Positions 1 through 7,768 of a stretch of 48,279 nt of DNA are shown here, one piece after another. Position numbers and translations under genes: made by a program. The DNA lies in contig CAMVFY010000004.1 in NCBI GenBank assembly GCA_947166895.1, positions 1 to 48,279 on the forward strand, read 5' to 3'. This DNA comes from an uncultured Candidatus Saccharibacteria bacterium (lineage in GTDB: Bacteria > Patescibacteriota > Saccharimonadia > Saccharimonadales > Saccharimonadaceae). The notes beneath the pieces are model-generated. The model was not told the DNA's origin, searched no databases, and saw only the letters and a list, made by a program, of their open reading frames with translations. The stretch's first letter is position 1. Every line of letters starts with the position of its first letter.

Positions 1-77
1 TGGTGAGTCAGGTGGGGCTTGAACCCACGACACCGGGCTTAAAAGGCCCGTGCTCTAACCAGCTGAGCTACTGACCC
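1..77 (-). tRNA. tRNA-Lys (anticodon UUU)
   Basis: The reverse complement folds as a full cloverleaf. The acceptor stem is GGGTCAG with CTGACTC, the anticodon loop is CTTTTAA (UUU), the T-loop is TTCAAGC, and CCA is encoded at 1-3. It lies about 100 bp downstream of tRNA-Phe on the same strand and is probably cotranscribed with it through the palindrome between them. Confidence 0.97.
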
Positions 78-93
78 AATTTGTTAATTTTTT

Positions 94-187
94 CCTCCAA
101 AATCATTCAGATTGGTATTTTCTCCGAGCGAAGCGCGTCTATCGACGAGCAAGCGAGGAAAAATGCCGAGATGAGCGATTTTGGTGG
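94..187. repeat. Palindromic element E1 between two tRNA genes
   Basis: Imperfect inverted arms (94-124 and 155-187, roughly three quarters matching) flank a GC-rich core at 125-154. The core contains GAGCGAAGCGCGTC and GACGAGCAAGCGAG around TATC. The right arm runs into the CCA end of tRNA-Phe, so the element abuts the 3' end of that gene. The build is the same as E2-E7, although the core differs. It may act as a processing hairpin in the tRNA-Phe/tRNA-Lys transcript. Confidence 0.6.
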
Positions 188-257
188 TTCCGGCTGGACT
201 TGAACCAGCGACACAAGGCTCTTCAGGCCTCTGCTCTACCAACTGAGCTACAGAACC
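182..257 (-). tRNA. tRNA-Phe (anticodon GAA)
   Basis: The reverse complement gives a complete tRNA. The acceptor is GGTTCTG paired with CGGAACC, the anticodon loop is CTGAAGA (GAA), the T-arm is GCTGGTTCAAGTCCAGC, and the CCA is encoded. It is transcribed divergently from hisS. Confidence 0.97.
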
Positions 258-266
258 GCTTTCCCA

Positions 267-275
267 ATTATAACA
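267..275 (-). promoter_or_regulatory. Extended -10 promoter of tRNA-Phe/tRNA-Lys
   Basis: On the minus strand this reads TGTTATAAT, ending 9 bases before the first base of tRNA-Phe. No clear -35 box is seen. It is back to back with the hisS promoter. Confidence 0.75.
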
Positions 276-281
276 CAGGTG

Positions 282-290
282 TGCTATAAT
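282..290 (+). promoter_or_regulatory. Leaderless promoter of hisS
   Basis: TGCTATAAT lies with seven bases between the -10 and ATG. The transcript should start at or next to the start codon, and no Shine-Dalgarno is present. Confidence 0.8.
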
Positions 291-297
291 TAAAAGT

Positions 298-1590
298 ATG
301 AAAAAAATCAATACCACCAAAGTTTCTGGCACACAAGAGCTCTTACCAAGCGAGCAAGCGATTTTCGATCAACTTAAAGACAAAATCAGCAACACCTACA
401 AAAAACACGGCTTTTTGAATATCGAAACCCCGCACCTAGAGCGCACCGAAATTCTTCTCGCCAAAGCCGGTGGTGATACCGAAAAACAAATTTACAAAGT
501 CGTCAAAACCGCCGAAACCGCCGACGAATCCGACCAGGCTCTCCGTTTTGACCACACCGTCCCTCTCGCGCGCTACGTCGTCGAACACGAGAATAACTTA
601 ACATTCCCCTTTAAAGTTTCTCAAATCGGTCAAAGCTTTCGCGGTGAACGCGCCCAAAAAGGCCGTTTCCGCGAATTTTACCAATGCGATGTCGATGTTA
701 TCGGACGAAATAATCTCCCAATCGCTTATGATTCCGACATCATCGCCACTCTTCTTGACACCTTCATGAGTTTTGGTCTCGACACCCCAGTCCTTGCCCG
801 TATCAGCAACCGTAAAATCCTATCCGGTCTCCTTAAAGCCTTTAATCTTGAAGATAAATCTAAGGATATCTATAGCATCATCGACCACTCCGAAAAGGTT
901 CCTTACGAAAAAACTAAATCTAGTTTTACCGAAATCGGTTTATCAGAGCACGATACCAACATGCTACTTGAACTTATTGACACCAACGGCAACCGCACGA
1001 CGGTTATCGACAAATTAACCAGTCTTAATATCGAAAACGAAACCTTCAAAGCCGGCGTTCGCGAACTAAACGAAGTTCTCAGCCTGCTCGAGGCTCAAAA
1101 CCTAACAGACAACATCACTGCTGACCTTAAAATCGTTCGAGGGCTAGATTATTACACTGGTACCGTTTTCGAGTTTATCCTTCCGGAACACAAAGCAATC
1201 GGTTCAGTTTGCGGTGGCGGTCGTTACGAAAATCTCACCAAGTATTTTTCCGACCAATCTTTTCCCGGCGTTGGTGGCTCAATTGGACTAACCAGGCTAT
1301 TTTATGTTCTAAATGAAAATAATTTACTAAAAAATCAAGTTGATTCGCTCTTTGATTACGCCATCATCCCAATCTCCGAGCAAGAATTTGCTACCGCCAG
1401 CAAACTGGCAGCCGACCTCCAAAAAAATAGCACGGTCACGGTAGTCTATACCGATAAAAAATTAGGCGATAAGCTCACCTATGCCACGAAACTTGCAAAA
1501 AATGCTATTATCGTTGGCGACGAAGAAACACGGACCAATAAATTCAAAATCAAAAACTTCCTCACCGGCGAAACAACCAACCTTGAATAA
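298..1590 (+). CDS. hisS: Histidyl-tRNA synthetase
   Basis: Class II synthetase that charges tRNA-His in the cytoplasm. At 430 aa it has the usual bacterial length. Motif 2 lies around residues 115-130 (RGERAQKGRFREFYQ). The histidine-specific RGLDYYTG lies near 281-288. GGGRY and the motif 3 GGSIGLTRLF follow near 307-335, and a short anticodon-binding domain ends the protein. The start is fixed by the -10 box seven bases upstream, and no ribosome-binding site is visible, so translation is probably leaderless. It stands alone on the plus strand between the divergent tRNAs and a convergent ABC transporter gene whose stop is only 13 bp away. Confidence 0.97.
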   Translation: MKKINTTKVSGTQELLPSEQAIFDQLKDKISNTYKKHGFLNIETPHLERTEILLAKAGGDTEKQIYKVVKTAETADESDQALRFDHTVPLARYVVEHENNLTFPFKVSQIGQSFRGERAQKGRFREFYQCDVDVIGRNNLPIAYDSDIIATLLDTFMSFGLDTPVLARISNRKILSGLLKAFNLEDKSKDIYSIIDHSEKVPYEKTKSSFTEIGLSEHDTNMLLELIDTNGNRTTVIDKLTSLNIENETFKAGVRELNEVLSLLEAQNLTDNITADLKIVRGLDYYTGTVFEFILPEHKAIGSVCGGGRYENLTKYFSDQSFPGVGGSIGLTRLFYVLNENNLLKNQVDSLFDYAIIPISEQEFATASKLAADLQKNSTVTVVYTDKKLGDKLTYATKLAKNAIIVGDEETRTNKFKIKNFLTGETTNLE

Positions 1591-1603
1591 CTTTTAATTT
1601 GAA

Positions 1604-3376
1604 TCACATATCATCAAGAAAAGCCCCACTCTGTCTAGACCACAGTCTCTTGTATTCCCCGCTATCACGAAGTAGTTCTTGGTGTTTTCCTTCTTCCACT
1701 ATTTTGCCGTCATCCAAAACCACAATCTTATCTAACCCAGCAATGGTTGACAATCTATGGGCAACAACAATCGAAGTCCTTCCTTTCATCAGATTGGCTA
1801 AAGCCTCCTGAATCAACGCTTCAGATTCGGAATCAAGCGCAGAAGTAGCCTCATCAAGAACCAAAATCGGGGCATTCTTCAAAATCGCCCTTGCAATTGC
1901 AATTCTCTGACGTTGGCCACCAGAAAGCTTGATGCCACGTTCTCCCACCATCGTATCATAACCATCTGGTAGTTTACGAATGAAATCATCTGCATTAGCC
2001 ATTTTTGCGGCTTTTACAACTTCCTCGCGTGTTGCTCCAATTTTTCCGTAAGCGATGTTATCATAGACTGAACGGTGAAAGAGTGCAGATTCCTGTGGCA
2101 CATAAGCAATTGCGTCTCGCAAGCTCTTTTGGGTTACATCTCTTAAATCCTGTCCATCAATATAAATAGCGCCCTTAAGCACGTCGTCAAAACGAAGCAG
2201 CAATTTCGTTAACGTGGATTTTCCGGAGCCACTCTTCCCAACCAACCCTACACTTTGCCCAGCTGGTATGTTTAGCGTAAAATCTTCAAACAGCTTTTCT
2301 TTTTGTTCGCTATGTTTAAAAGTTATATGCGAAATGTCTATTTCAGCTTTCACCACCTTCAAAGGTTTATCCGTCTTATCATCTATAATGCAAGGCATAT
2401 CAAGAATTTTCACCATCTCCTTTGCGTTGCCAAATGAATGATTAATCTTCCTCAATATGTGATTTACGGTCCATAAATTAGACAACAATTCATTTGATAA
2501 TGAATACAAAAGCACCAGGTTAGCAATCGTAAGCCCGAACAAAGAATGTCCCGCTACAATCAATATTAAAAGCCCGGCAAATGTCACCATATTTACTACA
2601 TTCATTGCTAAGTTTCGCCAAAACGACACCTTCGCCACCCCAAAAGTAGCCTCTTTGGTTCGTTTTGTAGCACGCCCAAATCTCCATTCTTCCATTTTTT
2701 CACGCGCATAAGATTTTACCGACATTTCATTCGTGATAGCGTCCGCCAGCTGCCCAGTTTGTTTGTTTTCCGCGTCAGCCAAATCTTCATCAACTCTTCT
2801 TGTCTTATAATAAGTAGTAATCGCCACCGTCATATAAACCAGCACATATAAGGCTAAAATTATTGCAAACGGAAAGCAAACTATGCCCGCAACGACAACT
2901 GAATAAACCATTGTCAAAATAAGCGGGTAGACGTCCCAGATAAAATTCGACTTAAAATCAATAAATGCGCTCGGCAATTTGTTTGCTGCACTCGTTAATG
3001 CACCAGAAAATCGATCTCCATGAAAAGTCATTGATTGGTTAATCACCGCGCTAAAAGCAAGTTTCGATAAATACTCCCCACATTTTGCATCAAGCGACCA
3101 GTCTAGCCAATCAATCACTCTAATTACGGCCAGATTATTGATAGCCGCCGGAACAATAGTAATAAGTAAAATTCCAACGTAATTTTCGATCACAAAATCT
3201 CCGCCCGAAAGCTTTCCGATGATTTCCGAAGTCCCAAATGGCACTAGCACATTGGAGATAAAAACCCAAATCGGGACAAGCGCCACCACCAAAGCCGTAC
3301 GTATTTTGTATTGCATTAAAGCTTTCCAGAAATAATGCAAAACCCTACCAACATTTTTTGTCTTATCTCGCTTCAT
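1604..3376 (-). CDS. ABC transporter, fused permease and ATPase (exporter type)
   Basis: Half-transporter of 590 aa in the MsbA/multidrug exporter class. The first 330 residues carry about six hydrophobic segments. The C-terminal ATPase has Walker A GKSGSGKST near 380, the signature LSGGQRQRIAIARA near 485, Walker B ILVLDEATSALD and the switch histidine in VAHRLST. It probably works as a homodimer, because no partner gene lies nearby. The cargo cannot be told from sequence and could be lipid, peptide or drug. It is transcribed divergently from glyQS from a leaderless-type promoter (TACAAT about nine bases before ATG). Confidence 0.9.
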   Translation of the reverse strand: MKRDKTKNVGRVLHYFWKALMQYKIRTALVVALVPIWVFISNVLVPFGTSEIIGKLSGGDFVIENYVGILLITIVPAAINNLAVIRVIDWLDWSLDAKCGEYLSKLAFSAVINQSMTFHGDRFSGALTSAANKLPSAFIDFKSNFIWDVYPLILTMVYSVVVAGIVCFPFAIILALYVLVYMTVAITTYYKTRRVDEDLADAENKQTGQLADAITNEMSVKSYAREKMEEWRFGRATKRTKEATFGVAKVSFWRNLAMNVVNMVTFAGLLILIVAGHSLFGLTIANLVLLYSLSNELLSNLWTVNHILRKINHSFGNAKEMVKILDMPCIIDDKTDKPLKVVKAEIDISHITFKHSEQKEKLFEDFTLNIPAGQSVGLVGKSGSGKSTLTKLLLRFDDVLKGAIYIDGQDLRDVTQKSLRDAIAYVPQESALFHRSVYDNIAYGKIGATREEVVKAAKMANADDFIRKLPDGYDTMVGERGIKLSGGQRQRIAIARAILKNAPILVLDEATSALDSESEALIQEALANLMKGRTSIVVAHRLSTIAGLDKIVVLDDGKIVEEGKHQELLRDSGEYKRLWSRQSGAFLDDM

Positions 3377-3385
3377 ATTCTTTAT

Positions 3386-3394
3386 ATTGTATCA
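3386..3394 (-). promoter_or_regulatory. Extended -10 of the ABC transporter gene
   Basis: The minus strand reads TGATACAAT nine bases before the ATG at 3376. No Shine-Dalgarno is present. Confidence 0.6.
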
Positions 3395-3421
3395 CAATCA
3401 CTGGGAAAAACCCCTTGTTGG

Positions 3422-3430
3422 TGATATAAT
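3422..3430 (+). promoter_or_regulatory. Leaderless promoter of glyQS
   Basis: TGATATAAT ends seven bases before the ATG at 3438. This supports 3438 over the in-frame upstream ATG at 3387, which would lie upstream of this promoter. Confidence 0.8.
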
Positions 3431-3437
3431 ACAAAAC

Positions 3438-4781
3438 ATGAGTAAATTAGAAGATATTGTGAGTCTATGTAAACGTCGCGGGTTTATTTTTCCAGGCTCT
3501 GACGTTTATGGTGGCTTTGCCGGCACCTGGGATTTTGGACCCCTCGGTGTCACCTTAAAGAAAAAAATTATGGACGAATGGTGGAAATACTTCGTCGAAA
3601 ATAGAGAGGACATTTACGGTATTGATGCGGCCATTTTGATGAACCCCAAAACTTGGGAAGCCTCAGGCCACACCGCCACTTTTGCAGATCCACTTGTCGA
3701 GTGCAAAGAATGCAAGTCCCGTTTTCGGGCTGACAAGATTGCCGACGGGATCAATGAATCAGTCACCACTGAAGAATTCCTCGCAACTCATACCAAGTGT
3801 CCAGTTTGTGGTAAAGAAAATTGGGGACCAATTCGCAAGTTCAACATGATGTTTACCACTCATGTTGGCGCAGTCCTCCCAGACGATGACGAAAAACTTG
3901 CTTCTCAAAATATCGCTTATCTTCGCCCCGAAACCGCCCAAGGTATTTTTACGAACTACAAGAACGTTATCGACACAATTTATCCAGATCTACCTTTTGG
4001 CCTTGCCCAACAAGGTAAAGCCTTCCGCAACGAAATCAGCCCTCGTGATTTCATTTTACGGGATCGCGAGTGTAGCCAAATGGAAATCGAATATTTTGTC
4101 GCACCAGACACTTGGGAAGAAAATTTCGAAATCATGCGAAAAGCCCAGCACGACTTTTTGGAAAACACCGTTATGCTCCCCAAAGAAAACATCCATGAAC
4201 TCGAAGTTCCCAAAGAAGACCGCGCCCATTACAGCAAACGCACTATCGATTTCATGTTTGACTATCCTGGTGGCGAGCAGGAACTGATGGGCCTCGCCTA
4301 CCGCACTGATTTTGATCTTCAAAATATTGCTCGCGAATCTGGTAAATCAATGGACTATCGCGACAAAAAGACCAATCAAGTATTTGTTCCGCACGTCATC
4401 GAACCATCAATTGGCGTTGAGCGCCTAGTTTTAGCAATTCTTTCGACTGCCTACACCGAAGACGAAATTAACGGCGAAAAGCGCATCGTCTTAAAACTGC
4501 CCGAGAATCTAGCGCCTTTCAAATTCTGTGTTTCACCCTTGCTTAAGAATAAGCCCGAACTCGTAGCTAAAGCCAAGGAAGTTTACACTAAACTTCGTCA
4601 AAAGTACAACTATGTCACCTGGGACGACTCTGGCAATATCGGCAAGCGCTACCGCAAGCAAGACGAAATCGGTACACCAAAATGCATTGTTATCGACTTC
4701 GACACCCTTGAAGATAACACTGTCACCGTACGCGATCGTGATACCACCGAGCAAATTCGTGTCAAAATTGACAACCTCTAA
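3438..4781 (+). CDS. glyQS: Glycyl-tRNA synthetase, single-chain dimeric type
   Basis: Charges tRNA-Gly. This is the alpha2 form used by archaea, eukaryotes and many bacteria, not the alpha/beta form. The protein opens MSKLEDIVSLCKRRGF and carries the family's WDFGPLG, a Cys-rich insert with CKECK and CPVCGK that looks like a zinc site, class II motif 2 (FRNEISPRD), motif 3 (GVERLVLAIL) and a C-terminal anticodon-binding domain. The reading frame extends 17 codons further upstream, but that segment overlaps the promoter and does not match the family. The resulting 447 aa is normal length. No Shine-Dalgarno is visible. Confidence 0.95.
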   Translation: MSKLEDIVSLCKRRGFIFPGSDVYGGFAGTWDFGPLGVTLKKKIMDEWWKYFVENREDIYGIDAAILMNPKTWEASGHTATFADPLVECKECKSRFRADKIADGINESVTTEEFLATHTKCPVCGKENWGPIRKFNMMFTTHVGAVLPDDDEKLASQNIAYLRPETAQGIFTNYKNVIDTIYPDLPFGLAQQGKAFRNEISPRDFILRDRECSQMEIEYFVAPDTWEENFEIMRKAQHDFLENTVMLPKENIHELEVPKEDRAHYSKRTIDFMFDYPGGEQELMGLAYRTDFDLQNIARESGKSMDYRDKKTNQVFVPHVIEPSIGVERLVLAILSTAYTEDEINGEKRIVLKLPENLAPFKFCVSPLLKNKPELVAKAKEVYTKLRQKYNYVTWDDSGNIGKRYRKQDEIGTPKCIVIDFDTLEDNTVTVRDRDTTEQIRVKIDNL

Positions 4782-4811
4782 ACACTATACTTTACAACCT
4801 CATAGCGTTTA

Positions 4812-4820
4812 TGTTAAAAT
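4812..4820 (+). promoter_or_regulatory. Promoter of the small exported protein at 4844
   Basis: TGTTAAAAT is followed by a leader of about 17 bases and an AAGGAG Shine-Dalgarno at 4831-4836, seven bases before ATG. This gene therefore uses a leadered mRNA. Confidence 0.6.
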
Positions 4821-4843
4821 AAGGCCATAAAAGGAGAATAATA

Positions 4844-5365
4844 ATGGCTAATAAAGGAAAAAAGTCCGACAATAAAAATTTAATTATAGGAATTTGCATC
4901 GCAGCTGTAGTTGTCATAGCGATAATTATAGCGGTCGTTTTAGTTACTCGCGGCAACACCATAAATGATTCTTATTTCGTATCTGATGGCACTAAATATG
5001 TTCTTACCCTTGACGCCAACGACATATCAATGGAAGACGCCGAGTACAATCCAATTAAAGCTCACCTCGTGTACACATATTCCGGCGATGAAATTACTGG
5101 TCTTAAAGCCTACTACGAATACGCCGATAATGCCACTGCAAAAGCAGCAGCCGATTATCTAAAAAGCAACTACGAAGAAAGTGACCAAGCCAAAATCGCC
5201 ACGGACGGCAAATACGTTGTCTACACTTCCCCCGAAGAAGATTACAAAGATCTAACAGCATCAGACGTCAAACAGCAAATCGAGTTTATGGAAATGCTAA
5301 AAAACATGGGTTCAGGTGACACCGAGGAATTTGAAGAAGTCGAAGAAACCACCGATAACGAGTAA
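4844..5365 (+). CDS. Small membrane-anchored extracellular protein, function unknown
   Basis: I do not recognise a family for this 173 aa protein. Residues 1-12 are basic and lysine-rich. Residues 13-36 form one strongly hydrophobic segment (runs of I, A and V), so it is probably anchored with the C-terminal part outside. The outer part is acidic with many Tyr and Ala residues, and the tail (EEFEEVEETTDNE) is highly acidic. It has its own promoter, a good Shine-Dalgarno and its own terminator, so it is an independent, probably well expressed unit. The layout matches the small gene at 47706 (basic head, one membrane helix, short outer domain), but there is no clear sequence similarity. Confidence 0.85.
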   Translation: MANKGKKSDNKNLIIGICIAAVVVIAIIIAVVLVTRGNTINDSYFVSDGTKYVLTLDANDISMEDAEYNPIKAHLVYTYSGDEITGLKAYYEYADNATAKAAADYLKSNYEESDQAKIATDGKYVVYTSPEEDYKDLTASDVKQQIEFMEMLKNMGSGDTEEFEEVEETTDNE

Positions 5366-5382
5366 TAACCATCCATCAAAAA

Positions 5383-5413
5383 ACACGACGCGATAAAAGC
5401 GTCGTGTTTTTTT
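5383..5413. terminator. Bidirectional intrinsic terminator
   Basis: A perfect 9-bp stem, ACACGACGC with GCGTCGTGT, has a 7-base loop with six T after it on the plus strand and an A-run before it, giving a T-run on the minus strand. It sits between the convergent gene at 4844 and ppa. Confidence 0.93.
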
Positions 5414-5419
5414 ATAAGC

Positions 5420-6022
5420 TTAAGCTTCCTTTATAGCTTTTTTAACAGCTTCAACCGTATCCTCTACGCCTTTCTTAATTCTAAGCTCCGGATGTGCGTC
5501 GAGATACCGTTCAACCGCCGCAGCAACAACTTTTTTAGCCGATTTTACGTCCTCAAAAGCCTTCACCTCAGTACTACCTGGTTTCTTCAAATCTTTATAG
5601 TGATTAAAATGATACTCTATCTGCTTCAGAGTCTGAGCCGGAAGGTCCTCTAGCGAATTATAAGCATCTCCATTATTGCGGTCATCGGCTGGCACACAAA
5701 TAATTTTATCATCCACTTCATCACTGTCGATAAACTTCATTACACCGAGAATCTTTGCCTTCATCCAAATACCGGTCGTAAGAGGCTGGTCGGTAATCAT
5801 AAGAACGTCTAGTTCATCACCGTCTTCGTCTAGAGTTTGCGGAATAAAACCATAATTACAAGGTTTTGCAAAGGCCATTGGTTCAACCCTATCAAGCATA
5901 AAACAAGCATGCTCGCGATCCCATTCTATTTTATGGTTTGAGCCAGTTGGGATTTCAATCACAACATTTAACTCGCCTTTTTCGTAATCACCAGGCGTCA
6001 AAACCTTATTAAAATCTGCCAT
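5420..6022 (-). CDS. ppa: Inorganic pyrophosphatase (family I, soluble)
   Basis: Hydrolyses pyrophosphate and so pulls nucleotide- and tRNA-charging reactions forward. Family I features are EIPTGSNHKIEWD near the start, LDRV, CNYGFIPQT, the metal-binding DEDGDELDVL and a C-terminal FEDVKSAKKVV. At 200 aa it is slightly longer than the E. coli enzyme (about 175) because of an extended C-terminal helix. The start is supported by AAGGAGT four bases before ATG. Its -10 box overlaps the last bases of recO. It ends at the bidirectional terminator. Confidence 0.95.
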   Translation of the reverse strand: MADFNKVLTPGDYEKGELNVVIEIPTGSNHKIEWDREHACFMLDRVEPMAFAKPCNYGFIPQTLDEDGDELDVLMITDQPLTTGIWMKAKILGVMKFIDSDEVDDKIICVPADDRNNGDAYNSLEDLPAQTLKQIEYHFNHYKDLKKPGSTEVKAFEDVKSAKKVVAAAVERYLDAHPELRIKKGVEDTVEAVKKAIKEA

Positions 6023-6047
6023 TTTTACTCCTTATTATTATGTGTAT

Positions 6048-6053
6048 ATTATA
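6048..6053 (-). promoter_or_regulatory. -10 box of ppa
   Basis: TATAAT on the minus strand, about 25 bases before the ATG and overlapping the recO stop. ppa can be transcribed independently of the recO unit. Confidence 0.6.
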
Positions 6054-6741
6054 CCGCACCACTCATTATTCGCGCAAGCCCAAGGACTTTTGGCAAGATC
6101 AAATCTAAATTCTTTACCCGAGCCACGATAGCCACCTTCGTAGCTAGCATCAGGCGCATCATTTTAATTTCCTCCGCGCCAAGCTCGCCATCCAAGGCCA
6201 CAAATAGAGCTTTTTCGGAAATATTATAGCTATATCTGTTTTCAGGTGACAGCTTAACCCCATCAACGTCACGGTGCAAATTGATTTCCTCACCAGAAGC
6301 TCTTGCCAAATTTAACCAAAACCAACTCTCAATTAAGCTACTACTAAGCCCAACATTAAGCCCAGACAAAGTCTGGTCAACAATATCAAAAAAATCTGGA
6401 TTATCCGAACTCTCAGCCGCGGCGCTCACCTTTCTCAAAATCAAAGCCGAAAGCTCCACCCTAGCAAGGTCCTTCAAAAGATTACCATAATATTCTTTCA
6501 TCCTTGCACTTGTTATTAAACCCATTTCGCCTCTTCCCTGATGAACGCCAAGCTCCACTAGCGAAAACATCTCTATCCCACCCGCCAACTTAGACTTTTC
6601 TTTCCTAGCCCCTTTTGCAATTACCGAAATTTTTCCGCGTGGCGTAATGACATTCAAAATCCTATCTGCTTCACCATAATTAGTTCTTTTCAAAATATAG
6701 CCAGTCGTTCTAAAATCTTTATCCAGTATATTTCTCGACAT
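6049..6741 (-). CDS. recO: DNA repair protein RecO, short form
   Basis: Recombination mediator that loads RecA at gaps. The N-terminal OB-fold is clear: GYILKRTNYGEADRIL, VITPRGKISVIAKGARK and the LAGGIEMFSLVELGVHQGRG segment. The C-terminal helical half is weakly conserved. At 230 aa I see no Cys-rich zinc finger, which many RecO proteins carry. The gene overlaps the preceding response-regulator gene by 23 bp, so it is translated from that operon. There is no evidence of a separate promoter. Confidence 0.9.
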   Translation of the reverse strand: MSRNILDKDFRTTGYILKRTNYGEADRILNVITPRGKISVIAKGARKEKSKLAGGIEMFSLVELGVHQGRGEMGLITSARMKEYYGNLLKDLARVELSALILRKVSAAAESSDNPDFFDIVDQTLSGLNVGLSSSLIESWFWLNLARASGEEINLHRDVDGVKLSPENRYSYNISEKALFVALDGELGAEEIKMMRLMLATKVAIVARVKNLDLILPKVLGLARIMSGAV

Positions 6742-7066
6742 ATTGACGTATTTCCTGTGGAAGCATAGTGTCCTTATTTAAATAACCCACTACACCATAA
6801 TTAGATAAATCCGATTTTGTATAATTCAAAGATGATACAATCACGATTGGAATTCTACCAGTGTCCGTGTATGAAACTAATTCGTTCAAAAAAGTAAAGC
6901 CATCTGGTCCGTCTAATAATATATCTAGAAAAATTAGCTCCGGCATCACTCCAGCCGCAATTTCTTCCATCGCACTGATCGCATTCGTAAAAATACGAGC
7001 ATCTGTTTTGCACGCCCGCGCTACACATTCCGCCATCGACACGTCATCATCTATTACAAAAATCAT
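6719..7066 (-). CDS. Stand-alone response-regulator receiver domain
   Basis: A 115 aa CheY-like protein with no output domain. Acidic residues D6-D8 are in FVIDDD, the phospho-acceptor Asp48 is in LIFLDIL, the Ser is in VIVSS (78-79) and Lys98 is in YLNKD. It overlaps the kinase gene by 4 bp (ATGA) and recO by 23 bp, so the pair is translationally coupled with recO downstream. With no DNA-binding domain it must act by protein contact or as a phosphate relay. The partner is unknown. Confidence 0.92.
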   Translation of the reverse strand: MIFVIDDDVSMAECVARACKTDARIFTNAISAMEEIAAGVMPELIFLDILLDGPDGFTFLNELVSYTDTGRIPIVIVSSLNYTKSDLSNYGVVGYLNKDTMLPQEIRQYVEKYTG

Positions 7067-7746
7067 ATGAACAAGCTCGCTTGCTTAGATACTGGTAGTT
7101 CAACGTAAAAACTCGTACCATCACGATGACGAACCGCCCCAACATTAGCGTTCATATAGCGCGAAAATTTGGAGGCGATATAAAGGCCTAATCCCGAAGA
7201 ACCTGGTCGCATCGCTATAGAAGTCGGCTTTTCTATGAACCCTCTCTTCATTTCGCGCCAAACATCTACCGGGAGCGAAGGCCCAAAATCTCGCACCGAT
7301 ATCTTTACTTTATCTGAATAATCCTGCACGAGTAGCTCTGAACGAGTTTGTTCCCCCGAATAATGCATCGCATTTAGCAAAAAATTATACACGACGCTAT
7401 AAAGTAGGTCTCTGTTAGCCGTCACTAGTCGCTCACGGTTAGAATATTTAATAAACAAATACCTACGATTATAGTCAAACAAATAGCTGAGTTCGCGTGC
7501 CACCTCATCGCAAACCGCCCGCACCGCTACTGGTTCCATTTCAAACAAGCCGTCCTCAAGTCGTCTAATCTTGGCAAGGTCGTTCACTTGCTTAATTGCC
7601 CGCTCCGAAACTCTCACCATCTCCGAACGAATGTGTTCATTTGGGGCGTCTATATTATCAAGAGACAAAGCTAACTGCCGAAGCAACGCAAGTGGCGCTT
7701 TAAGCTCATGCGCCGCCACCAAAATTCCATCAACCTCCTTGTCCAT
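7063..7746 (-). CDS. Minimal cytoplasmic histidine kinase
   Basis: At 227 aa it consists only of the dimerisation/phospho-acceptor part (H-box AAHELKAPLALLRQ, His13) and the HATPase domain (N-box NFLLNAMHYSG, G1 DFGPSLP, G2 GSSGLGLYIASKF). There is no membrane segment, PAS, GAF or HAMP, so the signal must come from an interacting protein or small molecule. The adjacent membrane protein at 7769, just upstream in the same direction, is a candidate but has its own promoter. The start follows a TATAAT box by six bases with no Shine-Dalgarno. The stop is UGA within ATGA, shared with the response regulator. Confidence 0.9.
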   Translation of the reverse strand: MDKEVDGILVAAHELKAPLALLRQLALSLDNIDAPNEHIRSEMVRVSERAIKQVNDLAKIRRLEDGLFEMEPVAVRAVCDEVARELSYLFDYNRRYLFIKYSNRERLVTANRDLLYSVVYNFLLNAMHYSGEQTRSELLVQDYSDKVKISVRDFGPSLPVDVWREMKRGFIEKPTSIAMRPGSSGLGLYIASKFSRYMNANVGAVRHRDGTSFYVELPVSKQASLFI

Positions 7747-7752
7747 GCCCCC

Positions 7753-7761
7753 ATTATATCA
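7753..7761 (-). promoter_or_regulatory. Leaderless promoter of the kinase/regulator/recO operon
   Basis: The minus strand reads TGATATAAT with exactly six bases (GGGGGC) before ATG. Confidence 0.8.
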
Positions 7762-7768
7762 CACTCAC

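Noticed and set aside
84-332. Minus-strand open frame over tRNA-Phe and the hisS start
   Set aside because: It covers a tRNA gene, palindrome E1 and two promoters, and the peptide shows the usual translated-tRNA pattern.
350-372. AGCGAGCAAGCGA inside hisS resembling the palindrome cores
   Set aside because: It encodes the conserved LLPSEQAIF segment of histidyl-tRNA synthetase, has no flanking inverted arms, and adds no extra residues.
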